From positions 1-50,440 of the forward strand of contig NZ_AJQE01000234.1 of assembly GCF_000261685.1 (NCBI RefSeq): 50,440 bases of DNA, read 5' to 3'. The stretch is from Bradyrhizobium genomosp. I (2014). GTDB taxonomy: Bacteria; Pseudomonadota; Alphaproteobacteria; Rhizobiales; Xanthobacteraceae. Of this stretch, positions 19,830 through 30,129 are shown piece by piece. The notes beneath the pieces were generated by a model, which had not been told where the DNA came from, ran no database searches, and was given only the letters and a program-made list of their open reading frames with translations. Numbering within the stretch: position 1 is the first letter of the stretch; each line of letters starts with the position of its first letter. The translations under genes were made by a program, and so were the position numbers.

Positions 19830-20450
19830 ATGGAATTGAAGGTCACTACCCTCGAAGGCAAGGAAGCGGGCTCGGTCCAGCTCTCCGACGCCATTTTCGG
19901 CCTCGAGCCGCGCGAAGACATCATCGCGCGCTGCGTGCAGTGGCAGCTCAATAAGCGCCAGGCCGGCACGCACAAGGCCAAGGGCCGCGCCGAGATCTGG
20001 CGCACCGGCAAGAAGATGTACAAGCAGAAGGGCACCGGCGGTGCTCGTCACGGCTCGGCTCGCGTGCCGCAGTTCCGCGGCGGCGGTCGCGCCTTCGGTC
20101 CGGTGGTGCGTTCGCACGCCACCGACCTGCCGAAGAAGGTTCGCGCGCTGGCGCTCAAGCATGCGCTCTCGGCCAAGGCCAAGGACGGCGATCTCGTCGT
20201 GATCGACAAGGCCGCGCTCGAGACCGCCAAGACCAAGGCGCTGCTGGGTCACTTCTCGGGCCTCGGGCTCACCAACGCGCTGATCATCGACGGCGCCGAG
20301 CTCAACAACGGTTTTGCCGCTGCGGCCCGCAACATCCCGAACATGGACGTGCTGCCGATTCAGGGCATCAACGTCTATGACATCCTGCGCCGTCAGAAGC
20401 TCGTTCTGACCAAGGCCGCCATCGATGCGCTGGAGGCGCGCTTCAAATGA
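19830..20450 (+). CDS. rplD: 50S ribosomal protein L4
   Basis: Lines the exit tunnel with an extended loop; 206 residues from ATG at 19830. This start gives [15 protein letters not shown] and sits one base after the rplC TGA, with GGAGG at 19819-19823. An earlier in-frame start at 19785 would place 15 arginine-rich residues over the end of rplC and is rejected. The tunnel loop ([19 protein letters not shown]) is intact. In E. coli L4 shuts down its own S10 operon by acting on the leader RNA; the structured tuf-rpsJ gap is a conceivable but untested target. Confidence 0.98.
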   Translation: MELKVTTLEGKEAGSVQLSDAIFGLEPREDIIARCVQWQLNKRQAGTHKAKGRAEIWRTGKKMYKQKGTGGARHGSARVPQFRGGGRAFGPVVRSHATDLPKKVRALALKHALSAKAKDGDLVVIDKAALETAKTKALLGHFSGLGLTNALIIDGAELNNGFAAAARNIPNMDVLPIQGINVYDILRRQKLVLTKAAIDALEARFK

Positions 20451-20749
20451 CGAAGAACATCGAGCCTCGCCACTACGACGTGATCCTGTCGCCGGTCGTG
20501 ACCGAAAAGGCGACGATCGCCTCGGAGCACAACAAGGTGCTGTTCAAGGTGGCCGCGAAGGCGACCAAGCCGCAGATCAAGGAAGCGGTCGAGAAGCTGT
20601 TCGACGTCAAGGTCAAGAGCGTCAACACGCTGGTCCGCAAGGGCAAGACCAAGGTCTTCCGCGGCAATCTCGGCTCGCAGTCGAACTCCAAGCGCGCGAT
20701 CGTGACCCTCGAAGAGGGCCACCGGATCGACGTGACCACCGGTCTGTAA
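20447..20749 (+). CDS. rplW: 50S ribosomal protein L23
   Basis: Exit-tunnel rim protein that docks trigger factor and SRP; 100 residues. Its ATG overlaps the rplD stop in an ATGA-type junction (four-base overlap), implying translational coupling. The hallmark segments (SPVVTEKAT near residue 13 and [11 protein letters not shown] near 64) are present. It is followed by rplB after 12 bases. Confidence 0.98.
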   Translation: MTKNIEPRHYDVILSPVVTEKATIASEHNKVLFKVAAKATKPQIKEAVEKLFDVKVKSVNTLVRKGKTKVFRGNLGSQSNSKRAIVTLEEGHRIDVTTGL

Positions 20750-20761
20750 GGTCGTACGACG

Positions 20762-21595
20762 ATGGCACTGAAGACATTCAATCCCACGACGCCGGGCCAG
20801 CGCCAGCTGGTCATGGTCGATCGTTCGGCCCTGTACAAGGGCAAGCCGGTCAAGGCGCTCACCGAGGGCAAGAAGTCCTCGGGCGGCCGTAACAACACCG
20901 GTCGCATCACGGTGCGTTTCCGCGGCGGCGGTCACAAGCAGACGCTGCGTACGGTCGATTTCAAGCGCGAGAAGGTCGACGTTCCCGCGACCGTCGAGCG
21001 GCTCGAGTATGATCCGAACCGCACCGGGTTCATCGCGCTGATCAAGTATCAGGACGGCGAGCAGGCCTACATCCTGGCGCCGCAGCGCCTGGCCGTGGGC
21101 GACACGATCATCGCCGGCAACTATGTCGACGTGAAGCCGGGCAACGTCATGCCGCTCGGCAACATGCCGGTCGGCACGATCATCCACAACATCGAGGTCA
21201 AGATCGGGAAGGGCGGCCAGCTCGCGCGTTCCGCGGGCACCTATGCCCAGCTCGTCGGTCGCGACCAGGACTACGTCATCATCCGCCTGAACTCGGGCGA
21301 GCAGCGCCTGGTGCACGGCCGTTGCCGCGGCACGATCGGCGCGGTGTCGAACCCGGATCACATGAACACCTCGATCGGCAAGGCCGGTCGCAAGCGTTGG
21401 ATGGGCCGTCGCCCGCACAACCGCGGTGTCGCGATGAACCCGATCGACCATCCGCACGGCGGTGGTGAAGGTCGCACCTCCGGCGGCCGCCACCCGGTCA
21501 CCCCGTGGGGCAAGCCGACCAAGGGCAAGAAGACCCGCACCAACAAGTCGACCAACAAATTCATTCTCCTAAGCCGCCACAAGCGGAAGAAGTAA
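20762..21595 (+). CDS. rplB: 50S ribosomal protein L2
   Basis: Large-subunit core protein required for subunit association and peptidyl-transferase assembly; 277 residues. The strongly conserved [20 protein letters not shown] segment near the C-terminus, including the functional histidine, is intact, as is the [13 protein letters not shown] tail. It stands in the standard position between rplW (12 bases) and rpsS (12 bases). Confidence 0.99.
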   Translation: MALKTFNPTTPGQRQLVMVDRSALYKGKPVKALTEGKKSSGGRNNTGRITVRFRGGGHKQTLRTVDFKREKVDVPATVERLEYDPNRTGFIALIKYQDGEQAYILAPQRLAVGDTIIAGNYVDVKPGNVMPLGNMPVGTIIHNIEVKIGKGGQLARSAGTYAQLVGRDQDYVIIRLNSGEQRLVHGRCRGTIGAVSNPDHMNTSIGKAGRKRWMGRRPHNRGVAMNPIDHPHGGGEGRTSGGRHPVTPWGKPTKGKKTRTNKSTNKFILLSRHKRKK

Positions 21596-21607
21596 GGAAC
21601 GCCGGAC

Positions 21608-21886
21608 ATGGTTCGTTCAGTCTGGAAAGGCCCGTTCGTCGAGGGTTCTCTGCTCAAGAAGGCAGATGCCGCGCGCGCGTCCGGCCGTCACGACGTCATC
21701 AAGATCTGGAGCCGTCGCTCGACGATCCTGCCGCAGTTCGTCGGCCTGACCTTCGGCGTCTACAACGGTCAGAAGCACGTGCCGGTGGCCGTCAACGAGG
21801 AAATGGTCGGTCACAAGTTCGGCGAGTTCTCGCCGACCCGGACCTTCCATGGCCACTCGGGCGACAAGAAAGCCAAGAAGGCTTGA
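21608..21886 (+). CDS. rpsS: 30S ribosomal protein S19
   Basis: Head protein that works with S13 near the A site; 92 residues, the usual length. [16 protein letters not shown] and the C-terminal [19 protein letters not shown] segment are diagnostic. It is followed by rplV after 10 bases. No anomalies. Confidence 0.99.
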   Translation: MVRSVWKGPFVEGSLLKKADAARASGRHDVIKIWSRRSTILPQFVGLTFGVYNGQKHVPVAVNEEMVGHKFGEFSPTRTFHGHSGDKKAKKA

Positions 21887-21896
21887 GGATTAAACG

Positions 21897-22283
21897 ATGA
21901 GCAAACCTAAGCGCGAACGGAGCCTCGCCGACAACGAGGCCAAGGCGGTCGCCCGGATGCTGCGGGTGAGCCCGCAGAAGCTCAACCTGGTCGCCCAGCT
22001 CATTCGCGGCCGGAAGGCGTCTGCCGCGCTCGCCGACCTGCAGTTTTCGCGCAAGCGGATCGCGGTCGACGTGAAGAAGTGCCTGGAGTCGGCTATCGCC
22101 AACGCCGAGAACAACCACGACCTCGACGTCGACGATCTCGTCGTGGCGCAGGCTTTCGTCGGCAACGGCCTCGTGATGAAGCGCTTTGCCGCTCGCGGCC
22201 GCGGCCGCTCGGGCCGCGTCTACAAACCATTTTCGCAGCTGACGATCATCGTTCGTCAGGTCGAAGCTGAAGCCGCCGCTTAA
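21897..22283 (+). CDS. rplV: 50S ribosomal protein L22
   Basis: Tunnel-wall protein that contacts all 23S domains; 128 residues. The [15 protein letters not shown] segment and the beta-hairpin loop containing [17 protein letters not shown] are family hallmarks; macrolide-resistance insertions or deletions in this loop are not evident. The start ATG at 21897 directly follows the rpsS gene in the normal order. Confidence 0.98.
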   Translation: MSKPKRERSLADNEAKAVARMLRVSPQKLNLVAQLIRGRKASAALADLQFSRKRIAVDVKKCLESAIANAENNHDLDVDDLVVAQAFVGNGLVMKRFAARGRGRSGRVYKPFSQLTIIVRQVEAEAAA

Positions 22284-22300
22284 GGGCGCAGGAGAACACG

Positions 22301-23023
22301 ATGGGTCAAAAGATCAATCCGATCGGTCTGCGCCTCGGCATCAACCGGACCTGGGATTCCCGCTGGTTCGCCGGCAAGCAGGAATACGGCAAGCTGCTGC
22401 ACGAGGACGTCAAGATCCGCGAGATCCTGCACAAGGAGCTCAAGCAGGCGGCCGTCGCCCGCATCGTGATCGAGCGTCCGCACAAGAAGTGCCGCGTCAC
22501 CATCCACTCGGCCCGTCCGGGCGTGGTGATCGGCAAGAAGGGTGCGGACATCGACAAGCTGCGCAAGAAGGTCGCGGACATCACCTCGTCCGACGTCGTC
22601 ATCAACATCGTCGAGATCCGCAAGCCGGAGCTCGATGCGACACTGGTGGCCGAGTCGATCGCGCAGCAGCTCGAGCGCCGCGTGGCGTTCCGCCGTGCCA
22701 TGAAGCGCGCCGTGCAGTCGGCGATGCGCCTCGGCGCGGAAGGCATCCGCATCAACTGCTCGGGACGTCTCGGCGGTGCTGAAATCGCGCGCATGGAGTG
22801 GTACCGCGAAGGTCGCGTGCCGCTGCACACGCTGCGTGCCGACATCGACTACGGCGTTGCGACCGCGTTCACGACCTTCGGCACCTGCGGCGTCAAGGTC
22901 TGGATCTTCAAGGGTGAGATCCTCGAGCACGATCCGATGGCCCAGGACAAGAGAATGGCCGAAGGCGAGACGGGTGGCAGTGGTGACCGTGGCCGACAGC
23001 GCCGCGACACGGCTGCAGCCTAA
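22301..23023 (+). CDS. rpsC: 30S ribosomal protein S3
   Basis: Forms part of the mRNA entry channel and helicase together with S4 and S5; 240 residues. The KH RNA-binding domain carries GKKG at residues 78-81, and the C-terminal domain includes the [20 protein letters not shown] segment. AGGAGAA at 22289-22295 precedes the ATG at 22301. The charged tail after about residue 215 is rhizobial in style. Confidence 0.99.
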   Translation: MGQKINPIGLRLGINRTWDSRWFAGKQEYGKLLHEDVKIREILHKELKQAAVARIVIERPHKKCRVTIHSARPGVVIGKKGADIDKLRKKVADITSSDVVINIVEIRKPELDATLVAESIAQQLERRVAFRRAMKRAVQSAMRLGAEGIRINCSGRLGGAEIARMEWYREGRVPLHTLRADIDYGVATAFTTFGTCGVKVWIFKGEILEHDPMAQDKRMAEGETGGSGDRGRQRRDTAAA

Positions 23024-23054
23024 AAGCCGCACAGGAATTTGAGGGCTTAAAGCC

Positions 23055-23468
23055 ATGATGCAACCTAAGAAAACGAAGTTCCGGAAGGCGCATAAGGGCC
23101 GCATCCACGGCGTTGCGTCTTCGGGCGCGACGTTGGCGTTCGGCCAGTTCGGCCTGAAGGCGACCGAGCCTGAGCGCGTCACCGCGCGCCAGATCGAAGC
23201 CGCTCGTCGCGCGCTGACCCGTCACATGAAGCGCGCCGGCCGCGTCTGGATCCGTGTGTTCCCCGACGTTCCGGTGTCCAAGAAGCCGGCCGAAGTCCGC
23301 ATGGGCTCCGGCAAGGGTTCGCCGGAATTGTGGGTTGCACGGGTCAAGCCGGGCCGGGTGCTGTTCGAGATCGATGGCGTCAACACCCAGATCGCGCGTG
23401 AGGCGCTGACCCTGGCGGCGGCCAAGCTGCCGATCAAGACGCGCTTCGTCGAGCGCATTGCGGAGTAA
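23055..23468 (+). CDS. rplP: 50S ribosomal protein L16
   Basis: Late-assembling protein near the A-site tRNA elbow; 137 residues. The starting [19 protein letters not shown] and the [18 protein letters not shown] segments identify it. The first of two adjacent methionine codons is used here as the start; the second (23058) is equally possible. The stop lies five bases before the chosen rpmC start, so translation is probably coupled. Confidence 0.98.
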   Translation: MMQPKKTKFRKAHKGRIHGVASSGATLAFGQFGLKATEPERVTARQIEAARRALTRHMKRAGRVWIRVFPDVPVSKKPAEVRMGSGKGSPELWVARVKPGRVLFEIDGVNTQIAREALTLAAAKLPIKTRFVERIAE

Positions 23469-23473
23469 TGGTC

Positions 23474-23680
23474 ATGGCCCAGATGAAGATCGAAGACATC
23501 CGCGCGATGAGCCCCGACCAGCAGGATGACGCCATCCTGAACCTGAAGAAGGAGCGCTTCAACCTGCGCTTCCAGCGCGCCACCGGGCAGCTCGAGAACA
23601 CCTCTCGCCTGCGCGAGGCCCGCCGTGACATCGCCCGGATCAAGACCGTCGCCGCGCAGACGCGCGCGAAGAAGAAGTAA
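23474..23680 (+). CDS. rpmC: 50S ribosomal protein L29
   Basis: Two-helix protein at the tunnel exit next to L23; 68 residues ([16 protein letters not shown] start). An ATG at 23468 overlapping the rplP stop would add two residues. The ATG at 23474 is preferred because GGAG at 23462-23465 is eight bases before it. The central [19 protein letters not shown] motif is conserved. Confidence 0.96.
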   Translation: MAQMKIEDIRAMSPDQQDDAILNLKKERFNLRFQRATGQLENTSRLREARRDIARIKTVAAQTRAKKK

Positions 23681-23693
23681 GAGGCTTACGAAG

Positions 23694-23942
23694 ATGCCGA
23701 AACGTACTTTGCAGGGCGTGGTCGTCAGCGACAAGCAGGCCAAGACCATCGTGGTGCGCGTCGATCGCCGCTTCACGCACCCGATCTACAAGAAGACGAT
23801 CCGCCGTTCGAAGAATTACCACGCGCACGACGAGAGCAACGAGTTCAAGCCGGGCGATATGGTTTGGATCGAGGAAACGAAGCCGATTTCGAAGTTGAAG
23901 CGCTGGGTCGTGATCCGGGGCGAACACAAGAAAAGCGCCTGA
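23694..23942 (+). CDS. rpsQ: 30S ribosomal protein S17
   Basis: Primary 16S rRNA-binding protein with an OB fold; 82 residues from [14 protein letters not shown]. The frame is open for another 23 codons upstream, but those overlap rpmC and have no ribosome site. Conserved HPIYKKTI and [13 protein letters not shown] segments are present. It closes the S10 block; rplN starts 84 bases later. Confidence 0.98.
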   Translation: MPKRTLQGVVVSDKQAKTIVVRVDRRFTHPIYKKTIRRSKNYHAHDESNEFKPGDMVWIEETKPISKLKRWVVIRGEHKKSA

Positions 23943-24026
23943 TCTGTTGGCTTTAGCCGACTGACTTCAGGGAAATGTTGAGCGCCGGCTGGGCTGGCGC
24001 AAAGAGAAAGAGGACGAGGTGCATCA

Positions 24027-24395
24027 ATGATTCAGATGCAGACCAACCTCGACGTGGCCGATAATTCTGGCGCACGCCGTGTCATGTGTATCAAGGTGCT
24101 CGGGGGCTCCAAGCGCCGCTACGCCACGATCGGCGACATCATCGTCGTGTCGATCAAGGAAGCAATTCCGCGTGGCAAGGTGAAGAAGGGCGACGTGATG
24201 AAGGCCGTCGTGGTGCGCGTCCGCAAGGACATCCGCCGCGCCGACGGTTCGGTCATCCGCTTCGACCGCAACGCCGCCGTCCTGATCAACAACCAGTCCG
24301 AGCCGGTCGGCACCCGTATCTTCGGGCCCGTGCCGCGCGAGTTGCGCGCCAAGAACCACATGAAGATCATCTCGCTCGCGCCGGAGGTGCTGTGA
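24027..24395 (+). CDS. rplN: 50S ribosomal protein L14
   Basis: Interface protein that contacts h14 of 16S rRNA and the target of the silencing factor RsfS; 122 residues. The signature [17 protein letters not shown] at the N-terminus and [15 protein letters not shown] in the middle are clear. It starts the spc block after an 84-base spacer and shares one base with rplX (TGATG junction). Confidence 0.99.
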   Translation: MIQMQTNLDVADNSGARRVMCIKVLGGSKRRYATIGDIIVVSIKEAIPRGKVKKGDVMKAVVVRVRKDIRRADGSVIRFDRNAAVLINNQSEPVGTRIFGPVPRELRAKNHMKIISLAPEVL

Positions 24396-24709
24396 TGGCT
24401 GCGAAGATCCGCAAGGGCGACAGGGTCGTCGTGCTGACCGGCCGCGACAAGGGTCGTACCGGCGAAGTGTTCGAGGTCCGTCCCGACGCCGGCACCGCGC
24501 TCGTGCGCGGCATCAACATGGTCAAGCGTCACCAGAAGCAGACGCAGGCCCAGGAGGGCGGCATCATCTCGAAAGAGGCGCCGATCCAACTGTCCAACAT
24601 CGCGTATGTCGGCAAGGACGGAAAGCCGACCCGCGTCGGATTCAAGATTCTGGCGGACGGCAAGAAGGTCCGCATCGCCAAGAGCTCGGGAGCTGAGATC
24701 GATGGCTGA
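24395..24709 (+). CDS. rplX: 50S ribosomal protein L24
   Basis: Assembly-initiator protein of the large subunit; 104 residues. The KOW motif [18 protein letters not shown] occupies about residues 8-25. Its ATG overlaps the last base of the rplN stop, with GGAGG at 24382-24386 upstream, so it is coupled to rplN. The longer open frame running back into rplN is not coding. The 3' end overlaps rplE by eight bases. Confidence 0.98.
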   Translation: MAAKIRKGDRVVVLTGRDKGRTGEVFEVRPDAGTALVRGINMVKRHQKQTQAQEGGIISKEAPIQLSNIAYVGKDGKPTRVGFKILADGKKVRIAKSSGAEIDG

Positions 24710-25259
24710 GGCCGCTTACACGCCGCGCCTGCGCGCGGAATATGATGCGAAGATCCGCACGGCTCTGACCGAGAAGTTCGGTTACGAGAACGTCATGCAG
24801 GTTCCTCGCCTGGACAAGGTCGTGCTGAACATGGGCGTTGGCGATTCCGTCAATGACCGCAAGAAGGCCGAGACCGCCGCTGCCGAGCTGACCCAGATCG
24901 CCGGCCAGAAGGCGATCGTGACCTATTCGCGGATCGCGATCGCGACGTTCAAGCTACGTGAGAACCAGCCGATCGGCTGCAAGGTCACGCTGCGCAAGGC
25001 CCGCATGTATGAGTTCATCGATCGCCTGGTGAACGTCGCGCTGCCGCGCGTCCGCGACTTCCGCGGCCTGAACCCGAAGAGCTTCGATGGCCGCGGCAAC
25101 TACTCGCTCGGCATCAAGGAGCACATCATTTTCCCCGAGATCGACTTCGACAAGGTCACGGAAGCCCGCGGCATGGACATCACCGTCTGCACCACGGCCA
25201 AGACCGACGAAGAGGCGAGGGCCTTGTTGACCGCTTTCAATTTCCCGTTCCGGCAGTGA
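24702..25259 (+). CDS. rplE: 50S ribosomal protein L5
   Basis: Central-protuberance protein that binds 5S rRNA and contacts P-site tRNA; 185 residues from [15 protein letters not shown]. The start at 24702 lies inside the end of rplX (eight-base overlap). An upstream in-frame start at 24606 is rejected, since it would read through rplX. The [10 protein letters not shown] and [14 protein letters not shown] motifs are present. Confidence 0.98.
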   Translation: MAEAAYTPRLRAEYDAKIRTALTEKFGYENVMQVPRLDKVVLNMGVGDSVNDRKKAETAAAELTQIAGQKAIVTYSRIAIATFKLRENQPIGCKVTLRKARMYEFIDRLVNVALPRVRDFRGLNPKSFDGRGNYSLGIKEHIIFPEIDFDKVTEARGMDITVCTTAKTDEEARALLTAFNFPFRQ

Positions 25260-25305
25260 GACGCTGACCTAAAGCCTCTCAAACGCGGATACCCAGGAGC
25301 CAAGC

Positions 25306-25611
25306 ATGGCAAAGAAGAGTTCAGTCGAGAAGAACAACAGGCGCAAGCGGATGGTGAAGAACGCCGCCGCCAAGCGCGAGCGGTTGAAGGCGATCATCGC
25401 CGACAAGACGCTGCCGATGGAGGAGCGGTTCGCCGCGACGCTGAAGCTGGCGGAAATGCCGCGCAACTCGTCGGCGACCCGCATCCGCCTGCGCTGCGAA
25501 CTGTCGGGCCGCCCGCGCTCGAACTACCGCAAGAACAAGCTGTCCCGTATCGCGCTGCGCGACCTTGGCTCCAAGGGCATGGTCCCGGGCCTCGTGAAGT
25601 CCAGCTGGTAA
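25306..25611 (+). CDS. rpsN: 30S ribosomal protein S14
   Basis: Head protein near S3 and S10; 101 residues. This is the long, zinc-free form, since no CxxC pairs are present. [19 protein letters not shown] is the diagnostic C-terminal block. It lies 46 bases after rplE, with AGGAGC just before the ATG. Confidence 0.98.
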   Translation: MAKKSSVEKNNRRKRMVKNAAAKRERLKAIIADKTLPMEERFAATLKLAEMPRNSSATRIRLRCELSGRPRSNYRKNKLSRIALRDLGSKGMVPGLVKSSW

Positions 25612-25625
25612 GGAGGGTCGTTTAG

Positions 25626-26024
25626 ATGTCTACGCACGATCCAATCAGCGATCTGATCACCCGTATCCGCAACGCGCAGATGCGTTCGAAGACCAAGGTC
25701 TCCACGCCTGGCTCGAAGATGCGCGAGAACGTGCTCGAGGTTCTGAAGACCGAGGGTTACATCCGCGGTTACGCCACGCTCGAGCATTCCTCGGGCCGCA
25801 GCGAGATCGAGATCGAGCTGAAGTATTTCGACGGCGAGCCCGTCATTCGCGAGATTGAACGCGTTTCCAAGCCCGGGCGTCGCGTCTACGCCTCGGTGAA
25901 GAACCTGCCGCGGGTGAACAACGGACTCGGCATTTCGGTGTTGTCGACGCCGAAGGGGATCATGGCCGACCACAGCGCGCGCGACGCGAATGTGGGCGGT
26001 GAAGTCCTCTTCACGGTGTTCTGA
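25626..26024 (+). CDS. rpsH: 30S ribosomal protein S8
   Basis: Binds the central 16S domain and, in E. coli, represses the spc operon by binding the rplE region of its mRNA; 132 residues. [15 protein letters not shown] at the start and [16 protein letters not shown] near the end are family signatures. AAGGAGG at 25611-25617 gives a very strong ribosome site. Confidence 0.99.
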   Translation: MSTHDPISDLITRIRNAQMRSKTKVSTPGSKMRENVLEVLKTEGYIRGYATLEHSSGRSEIEIELKYFDGEPVIREIERVSKPGRRVYASVKNLPRVNNGLGISVLSTPKGIMADHSARDANVGGEVLFTVF

Positions 26025-26040
26025 GAAGGATTTTCGATCC

Positions 26041-26574
26041 ATGTCACGTGTTGGCAAAAGGCCTGTGGTGGTGCCGTCGGGTGTTACCGCGACCGTCGAT
26101 GGGCAGACCGTCAAGATGAAGGGGCCGAAGGGTCAGCTTCAGTTCGTCGTTCATGACGACGTCGAGGTGAAGCTCGAGAACGGCCAGATCAAGGTCAAGC
26201 CGCGAGCCGAGACCAACCGCGCACAGGCGCTGTACGGTACCGCTCGCGCCCAGGTCGCGAATCTGGTCGAAGGCGTCACCAAGGGCTTCGAGAAGAAGCT
26301 CGAGATCACCGGCGTCGGCTATCGCGCTGCGATGCAGGGCAAGAATCTGCAGCTTGCGCTGGGCTACAGTCACGACGTGATCTATCCGATCCCCGAGGGG
26401 ATCACGATCACCGTGCCGAAGCCGACCGAGATCACGGTGGCGGGCAGCGACGTCCAGCGCGTCGGCCAGGTCGCCGCCGAGATCCGCGCCTACCGTCCGC
26501 CGGAGCCCTACAAGGGCAAAGGCGTGAAGTATGTGGGCGAATTCATCTTCCGCAAGGAAGGCAAGAAGAAGTAA
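26041..26574 (+). CDS. rplF: 50S ribosomal protein L6
   Basis: Protein near the sarcin-ricin loop and factor-binding site; 177 residues from [14 protein letters not shown]. The ATG at 26041 is preferred over an in-frame start 51 bases upstream that overlaps rpsH. The C-terminal [19 protein letters not shown] segment is the L6 signature. rplR follows after 11 bases. Confidence 0.98.
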   Translation: MSRVGKRPVVVPSGVTATVDGQTVKMKGPKGQLQFVVHDDVEVKLENGQIKVKPRAETNRAQALYGTARAQVANLVEGVTKGFEKKLEITGVGYRAAMQGKNLQLALGYSHDVIYPIPEGITITVPKPTEITVAGSDVQRVGQVAAEIRAYRPPEPYKGKGVKYVGEFIFRKEGKKK

Positions 26575-26585
26575 CGGAGCCGGTC

Positions 26586-26948
26586 ATGTCGAAAGCCAAG
26601 GTTACGAATGCCCGGCGCAAGCGGAGTGTGCGGCTCAAGCTGCGCCGCTCCGCCGGCGGCCGTCCGCGCCTCTCGGTGTTCCGCTCGTCCAAGCACATCT
26701 ACGCCCAGGTCATCGACGACCTGAAGGGCGAGACGCTGGCCTCTGCCTCGTCGCTCGAGAAGTCGATGCGCGACGGCGGCAAGACCGGCGCCGACATCGA
26801 TGCGGCGAAGGCGGTCGGCAAGCTGCTGGCCCAGCGCGCCGCCGAGAAGGGCGTGAAGGAAGTCGTGTTCGATCGCGGCAGCTATCTCTATCACGGGCGC
26901 GTCAAGGCTCTGGCCGATGCGGCGCGTGAGAGCGGGCTGAGCTTCTAA
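26586..26948 (+). CDS. rplR: 50S ribosomal protein L18
   Basis: 5S rRNA-binding partner of L5; 120 residues. The basic N-terminus, the [18 protein letters not shown] segment and the [20 protein letters not shown] ending are typical. No anomalies; rpsE lies 47 bases on, past a small GAGGCG/AAGCCTC hairpin. Confidence 0.98.
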   Translation: MSKAKVTNARRKRSVRLKLRRSAGGRPRLSVFRSSKHIYAQVIDDLKGETLASASSLEKSMRDGGKTGADIDAAKAVGKLLAQRAAEKGVKEVVFDRGSYLYHGRVKALADAARESGLSF

Positions 26949-26995
26949 CAGAATTTGAGGATTGAGGCGTAAGCCTCTGAAGGATTGGAAAAACC

Positions 26996-27592
26996 ATGGC
27001 AGCTGAACGCGAACAACGTGGTGGACGCGATCAACGCGGCGGCGGACGTGAACGCAGGGAGCGCGAAGAGCGCGACAGCGAGTTCGTCGACAAGCTCGTC
27101 CACATCAACCGCGTGGCCAAGGTCGTCAAGGGCGGCAAGCGCTTCGGTTTCGCGGCGCTGGTCGTGATCGGCGACCAGAAGGGGCGGGCCGGCTTCGGTC
27201 ACGGCAAGGCGCGCGAAGTGCCCGAGGCGATCCGCAAGGCGACCGAGTCCGCCAAGCGCAACCTGACGCGCGTGTCGCTGCGCGAGGGCCGCACGCTCCA
27301 CCACGACATCGCCGGCCGTCATGGCGCAGGCCGTGTCTACCTGCGTGCAGCTCCGGCCGGAACCGGCATCATCGCCGGCGGCCCGATGCGCGCCGTGTTC
27401 GAGACGCTCGGCGTCCAGGACGTGGTTGCCAAGTCGATCGGCTCGTCGAATCCCTACAACATGGTTCGCGCAACCTTCGACGCGCTGAAGCATCAGGATT
27501 CGCCGCGTTCGGTCGCAGCCCGCCGCAACATCAAGGTGTCCACTCTGCAGTCGCGCCGTATCGGTGGCGATGCCGAGGCGGCTGCCGACTAA
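26996..27592 (+). CDS. rpsE: 30S ribosomal protein S5
   Basis: mRNA-entry-site protein affecting decoding accuracy; 198 residues. An arginine/glycine-rich N-terminal extension of about 30 residues ([20 protein letters not shown]) precedes the S5 core, as in other alphaproteobacteria. The core motifs [18 protein letters not shown] and [15 protein letters not shown] are intact. Spectinomycin-loop residues look ordinary. Confidence 0.98.
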   Translation: MAAEREQRGGRDQRGGGRERREREERDSEFVDKLVHINRVAKVVKGGKRFGFAALVVIGDQKGRAGFGHGKAREVPEAIRKATESAKRNLTRVSLREGRTLHHDIAGRHGAGRVYLRAAPAGTGIIAGGPMRAVFETLGVQDVVAKSIGSSNPYNMVRATFDALKHQDSPRSVAARRNIKVSTLQSRRIGGDAEAAAD

Positions 27593-27616
27593 CGGAAGCT
27601 TTCGGAGTAGACTCCC

Positions 27617-27811
27617 ATGGCCAAGGCCAGCAAGACGATCAAGCTCGAGCAGACCGGCAGCGCAATCCGCCGCCATCACTCGCAGCGCTCGACGCTGATC
27701 GGGCTCAAGCTCAATAAGATCGGCCGCACCAGCGAACTGCCTGATACCCCGGCGGTCCGCGGCATGATCGAGAAGGTTCACCATCTCGTCCGCATCGTCG
27801 ACGGGAAGTAA
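27617..27811 (+). CDS. rpmD: 50S ribosomal protein L30
   Basis: Small bacterial L30, 64 residues ([15 protein letters not shown]...). The conserved [20 protein letters not shown] segment identifies it. It lies 24 bases after rpsE. The copy B palindromic element occupies the gap before rplO. Confidence 0.97.
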   Translation: MAKASKTIKLEQTGSAIRRHHSQRSTLIGLKLNKIGRTSELPDTPAVRGMIEKVHHLVRIVDGK

Positions 27812-27817
27812 GCAAAG

Positions 27818-27866
27818 GCGCATGATCCCGAGCAGCGGGCACCGTGTTTCGGTGAAGATCAGGCGC
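27818..27866. repeat. Palindromic intergenic element, copy B (rpmD-rplO)
   Basis: GCGCATGATC at 27818-27827 pairs with GATCAGGCGC at 27857-27866 with one mismatch. The core retains the CCCGAGCAGCGGGCACCG pattern seen in copy A. It is the most diverged of the three copies and fills most of the 75-base spacer. Confidence 0.7.
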
Positions 27867-27886
27867 AAGACACAAGGAGAAGGGCG

Positions 27887-28372
27887 ATGAAGCTCAGCGA
27901 TATCGCCGACAACGCCGGCTCGCGCAAGAAGCGTATGCGCGTCGGCCGCGGCATCGGTTCGGGCAAGGGCAAGCAGTCCGGCCGCGGCGGCAAGGGCCAG
28001 ACCGCGCGTTCGGGCGTGCGCATCAAGGGTTTCGAAGGCGGCCAGATGCCGATGCATCGCCGTCTGCCCAAGCGCGGCTTCAACAACATCTTCCGCGTCG
28101 AGTTCGCCGAGATCAATCTCGACCGGCTCCAGGAAGCGGTCGATGCCAAGAAGATCGACGCCGGCAGCGTCGTGAACGTCGAGGCCCTGGTGAAGGGCGG
28201 CGTGCTGCGCCGCGCCAAGGCCGGCCTGCGGCTGCTCGGCCGCGGCGAGCTCAAGTCCAAGCTCAACATCGAGGTGCACGGCGCCACCAAGACCGCGATC
28301 GCCGCGGTCGAGAAGGCCGGCGGTTCGGTGAAGATCCTCGCCCCTGCCAAGGAAGAAGGCGAGGCGGCGTAA
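27887..28372 (+). CDS. rplO: 50S ribosomal protein L15
   Basis: Late-assembly protein of the large subunit; 161 residues. The glycine/lysine-rich N-terminal block ([20 protein letters not shown]) and [18 protein letters not shown] are L15 hallmarks. AAGGAGAAGG precedes the ATG at 27887. A hairpin with a short T-run follows the stop (28386-28407). Confidence 0.98.
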   Translation: MKLSDIADNAGSRKKRMRVGRGIGSGKGKQSGRGGKGQTARSGVRIKGFEGGQMPMHRRLPKRGFNNIFRVEFAEINLDRLQEAVDAKKIDAGSVVNVEALVKGGVLRRAKAGLRLLGRGELKSKLNIEVHGATKTAIAAVEKAGGSVKILAPAKEEGEAA

Positions 28373-28385
28373 CAACTGCGTCATC

Positions 28386-28407
28386 GGCCCGCGGCTCGCG
28401 GGCCTTT
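28386..28407 (+). terminator. Weak terminator or attenuator between rplO and secY
   Basis: GGCCCGCG at 28386-28393 pairs perfectly with CGCGGGCC at 28397-28404 across a three-base loop, followed by only TTT. The stem is strong but the T-run is short, so partial termination before secY is more likely than a full stop. Confidence 0.5.
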
Positions 28408-28520
28408 ACGCATGCGGGACGTGGACTTATCGAAGCCGAGCCCCAGATAATGTCCGGCGTCCGCCAGAGTAGCCCGGCCGCGGGCATGACGGCGCAACAG
28501 GCGGCGGGAGAAAGTCCAAG

Positions 28521-29852
28521 ATGGTCTCTGCAGCGGAACAACTGGCAGCCAATCTCAATTTCGGCGCGTTTGCCAAGGCCGACGAACTGAAGAAGCGCAT
28601 CTGGTTCACCCTGGGTGCGCTGCTCGTTTATCGGCTCGGCACCTACATCCCGCTGCCGGGCATCGATCCCAACATCTGGGAGCAGGTGTTCCGCTCCCAG
28701 GCGGGCGGCATCCTCGGCATGTTCAACATGTTCGCCGGCGGCGGCATCCACCGCATGGCGATCTTCGCGTTGAACATCATGCCGTACATCTCGGCCTCGA
28801 TCATCATCCAGCTCCTTACCACCGTCTCGCCGCAGCTCGAGGCGCTGAAGAAGGAAGGCGAGGCCGGCCGCAAGACGCTGAACCAGTACACCCGCTACCT
28901 GACCGTCATCCTGGCCGCGTTCCAGTCCTATGGCATCGCGGTGGGCCTCGAGGGTGCCGGCAACGTCGTCAGCGATCCCGGCATGTTCTTCCGCCTGTCC
29001 ACCGCGATCACGCTGACCGGCGGCACCATGTTCCTGATGTGGCTGGGCGAGCAGATCACCTCGCGCGGCATCGGCAACGGCATTTCGCTGATCATTCTCG
29101 CCGGCATCGTCGCCGAGCTGCCCGCGGCGCTCGCCAACATGCTCGAGCTCGGCCGTCAGGGCGCGATGTCGACCGGCCTGATCCTGGTGGTGATCATCAT
29201 GGCCGTCGCCGTGATCGCCTTCATCGTGTTCATGGAGCGCGCGCAGCGCCGGCTCTTGATCCAGTATCCGAAGCGCCAGGTCGGCAACAAGATGTTCGAG
29301 GGCCAGTCCTCGCATCTGCCGCTGAAGCTCAACACCTCGGGCGTGATCCCGCCGATCTTTGCGTCGTCGCTGCTGCTGCTGCCGACCACGGTTGCGAACT
29401 TCAATGCCGGCAGCGGGCCGGAGTGGTTCCAGTGGATCACCACCCAGCTCGGCCATGGCCGCCCGCTGTTCCTGATCCTGTATCTGGCGCTGATCGTGTT
29501 CTTCGCCTTCTTCTACACCGCGATCGTGTTCAACCCGACCGAGACTGCGGACAATCTGAAGAAGCACGGCGGATTCATTCCGGGCATCCGTCCGGGAGAA
29601 CGTACCGCGGAATATATCGACTACGTGCTGTCGCGCATCACCGTGCTCGGCGCGATTTATCTGGCGATCGTCTGCCTGATTCCCGAGATCCTGATCTCCT
29701 ACGCCTCGGTCCCGTTCTATTTCGGCGGCACCTCGCTGCTGATCGTCGTCAGTGTCACCATGGACACGGTGGCGCAGGTTCAGGGCTATCTGCTGGCACA
29801 CCAGTATGAAGGCCTGATCCGGAAGTCGAAGCTGCGCGGCCGCCGCCGCTAG
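28521..29852 (+). CDS. secY: Protein translocase subunit SecY
   Basis: Channel-forming subunit of the SecYEG translocon in the inner membrane; 443 residues with about ten membrane-spanning segments. The N-terminal ELKKRIWFTLGALLVYRLGT, the plug-region GGGIHRMAIFALNIMPYISA and the cytosolic loop FFYTAIVFNPTETADNLKK are clear SecY features. The spacer from rplO is 148 bases. A very strong GC hairpin lies just after the gene, followed by a possible separate promoter for adk. Confidence 0.98.
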   Translation: MVSAAEQLAANLNFGAFAKADELKKRIWFTLGALLVYRLGTYIPLPGIDPNIWEQVFRSQAGGILGMFNMFAGGGIHRMAIFALNIMPYISASIIIQLLTTVSPQLEALKKEGEAGRKTLNQYTRYLTVILAAFQSYGIAVGLEGAGNVVSDPGMFFRLSTAITLTGGTMFLMWLGEQITSRGIGNGISLIILAGIVAELPAALANMLELGRQGAMSTGLILVVIIMAVAVIAFIVFMERAQRRLLIQYPKRQVGNKMFEGQSSHLPLKLNTSGVIPPIFASSLLLLPTTVANFNAGSGPEWFQWITTQLGHGRPLFLILYLALIVFFAFFYTAIVFNPTETADNLKKHGGFIPGIRPGERTAEYIDYVLSRITVLGAIYLAIVCLIPEILISYASVPFYFGGTSLLIVVSVTMDTVAQVQGYLLAHQYEGLIRKSKLRGRRR

Positions 29853-29868
29853 GCACGGTCACGCTTGA

Positions 29869-29888
29869 GGCGGCGCGACCGCGCCGCC
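29869..29888. repeat. GC-rich hairpin after secY
   Basis: GGCGGCGCG at 29869-29877 and CGCGCCGCC at 29880-29888 are perfectly complementary, with two bases between. No T-run follows. It could protect the 3' end of a secY transcript or slow polymerase before adk; both are inference. Confidence 0.6.
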
Positions 29889-30000
29889 GATTCGCTGCAC
29901 GCCGCAACGCGGCGCGCGCAGAGGCGTCCGGGCAGCGATTCGGTTCGCATCGGCAGAGCTGCTCACACGGCGGCGCAATCACTGATTTCAAAAGGCCTTC

Positions 30001-30030
30001 TTGGCGTCCGGGCATTCGCTCCCCTATGAT
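30001..30030 (+). promoter_or_regulatory. Predicted promoter before adk
   Basis: TTGGCG at 30001-30006 and TATGAT at 30025-30030 are 18 bases apart, inside the unusually long 277-base secY-adk spacer. Transcription would start about 90 bases before the adk ATG. This is a consensus match by eye only. Confidence 0.45.
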
Positions 30031-30129
30031 ATGGGTGGCGGTGCGGCGCCGATTATGGTTTGCACTGTTCTTGATCTTCAAACGCAGGTGCGCGACGTAT
30101 CGCTCACCAAGCCGGGGGGCGTTACGCCG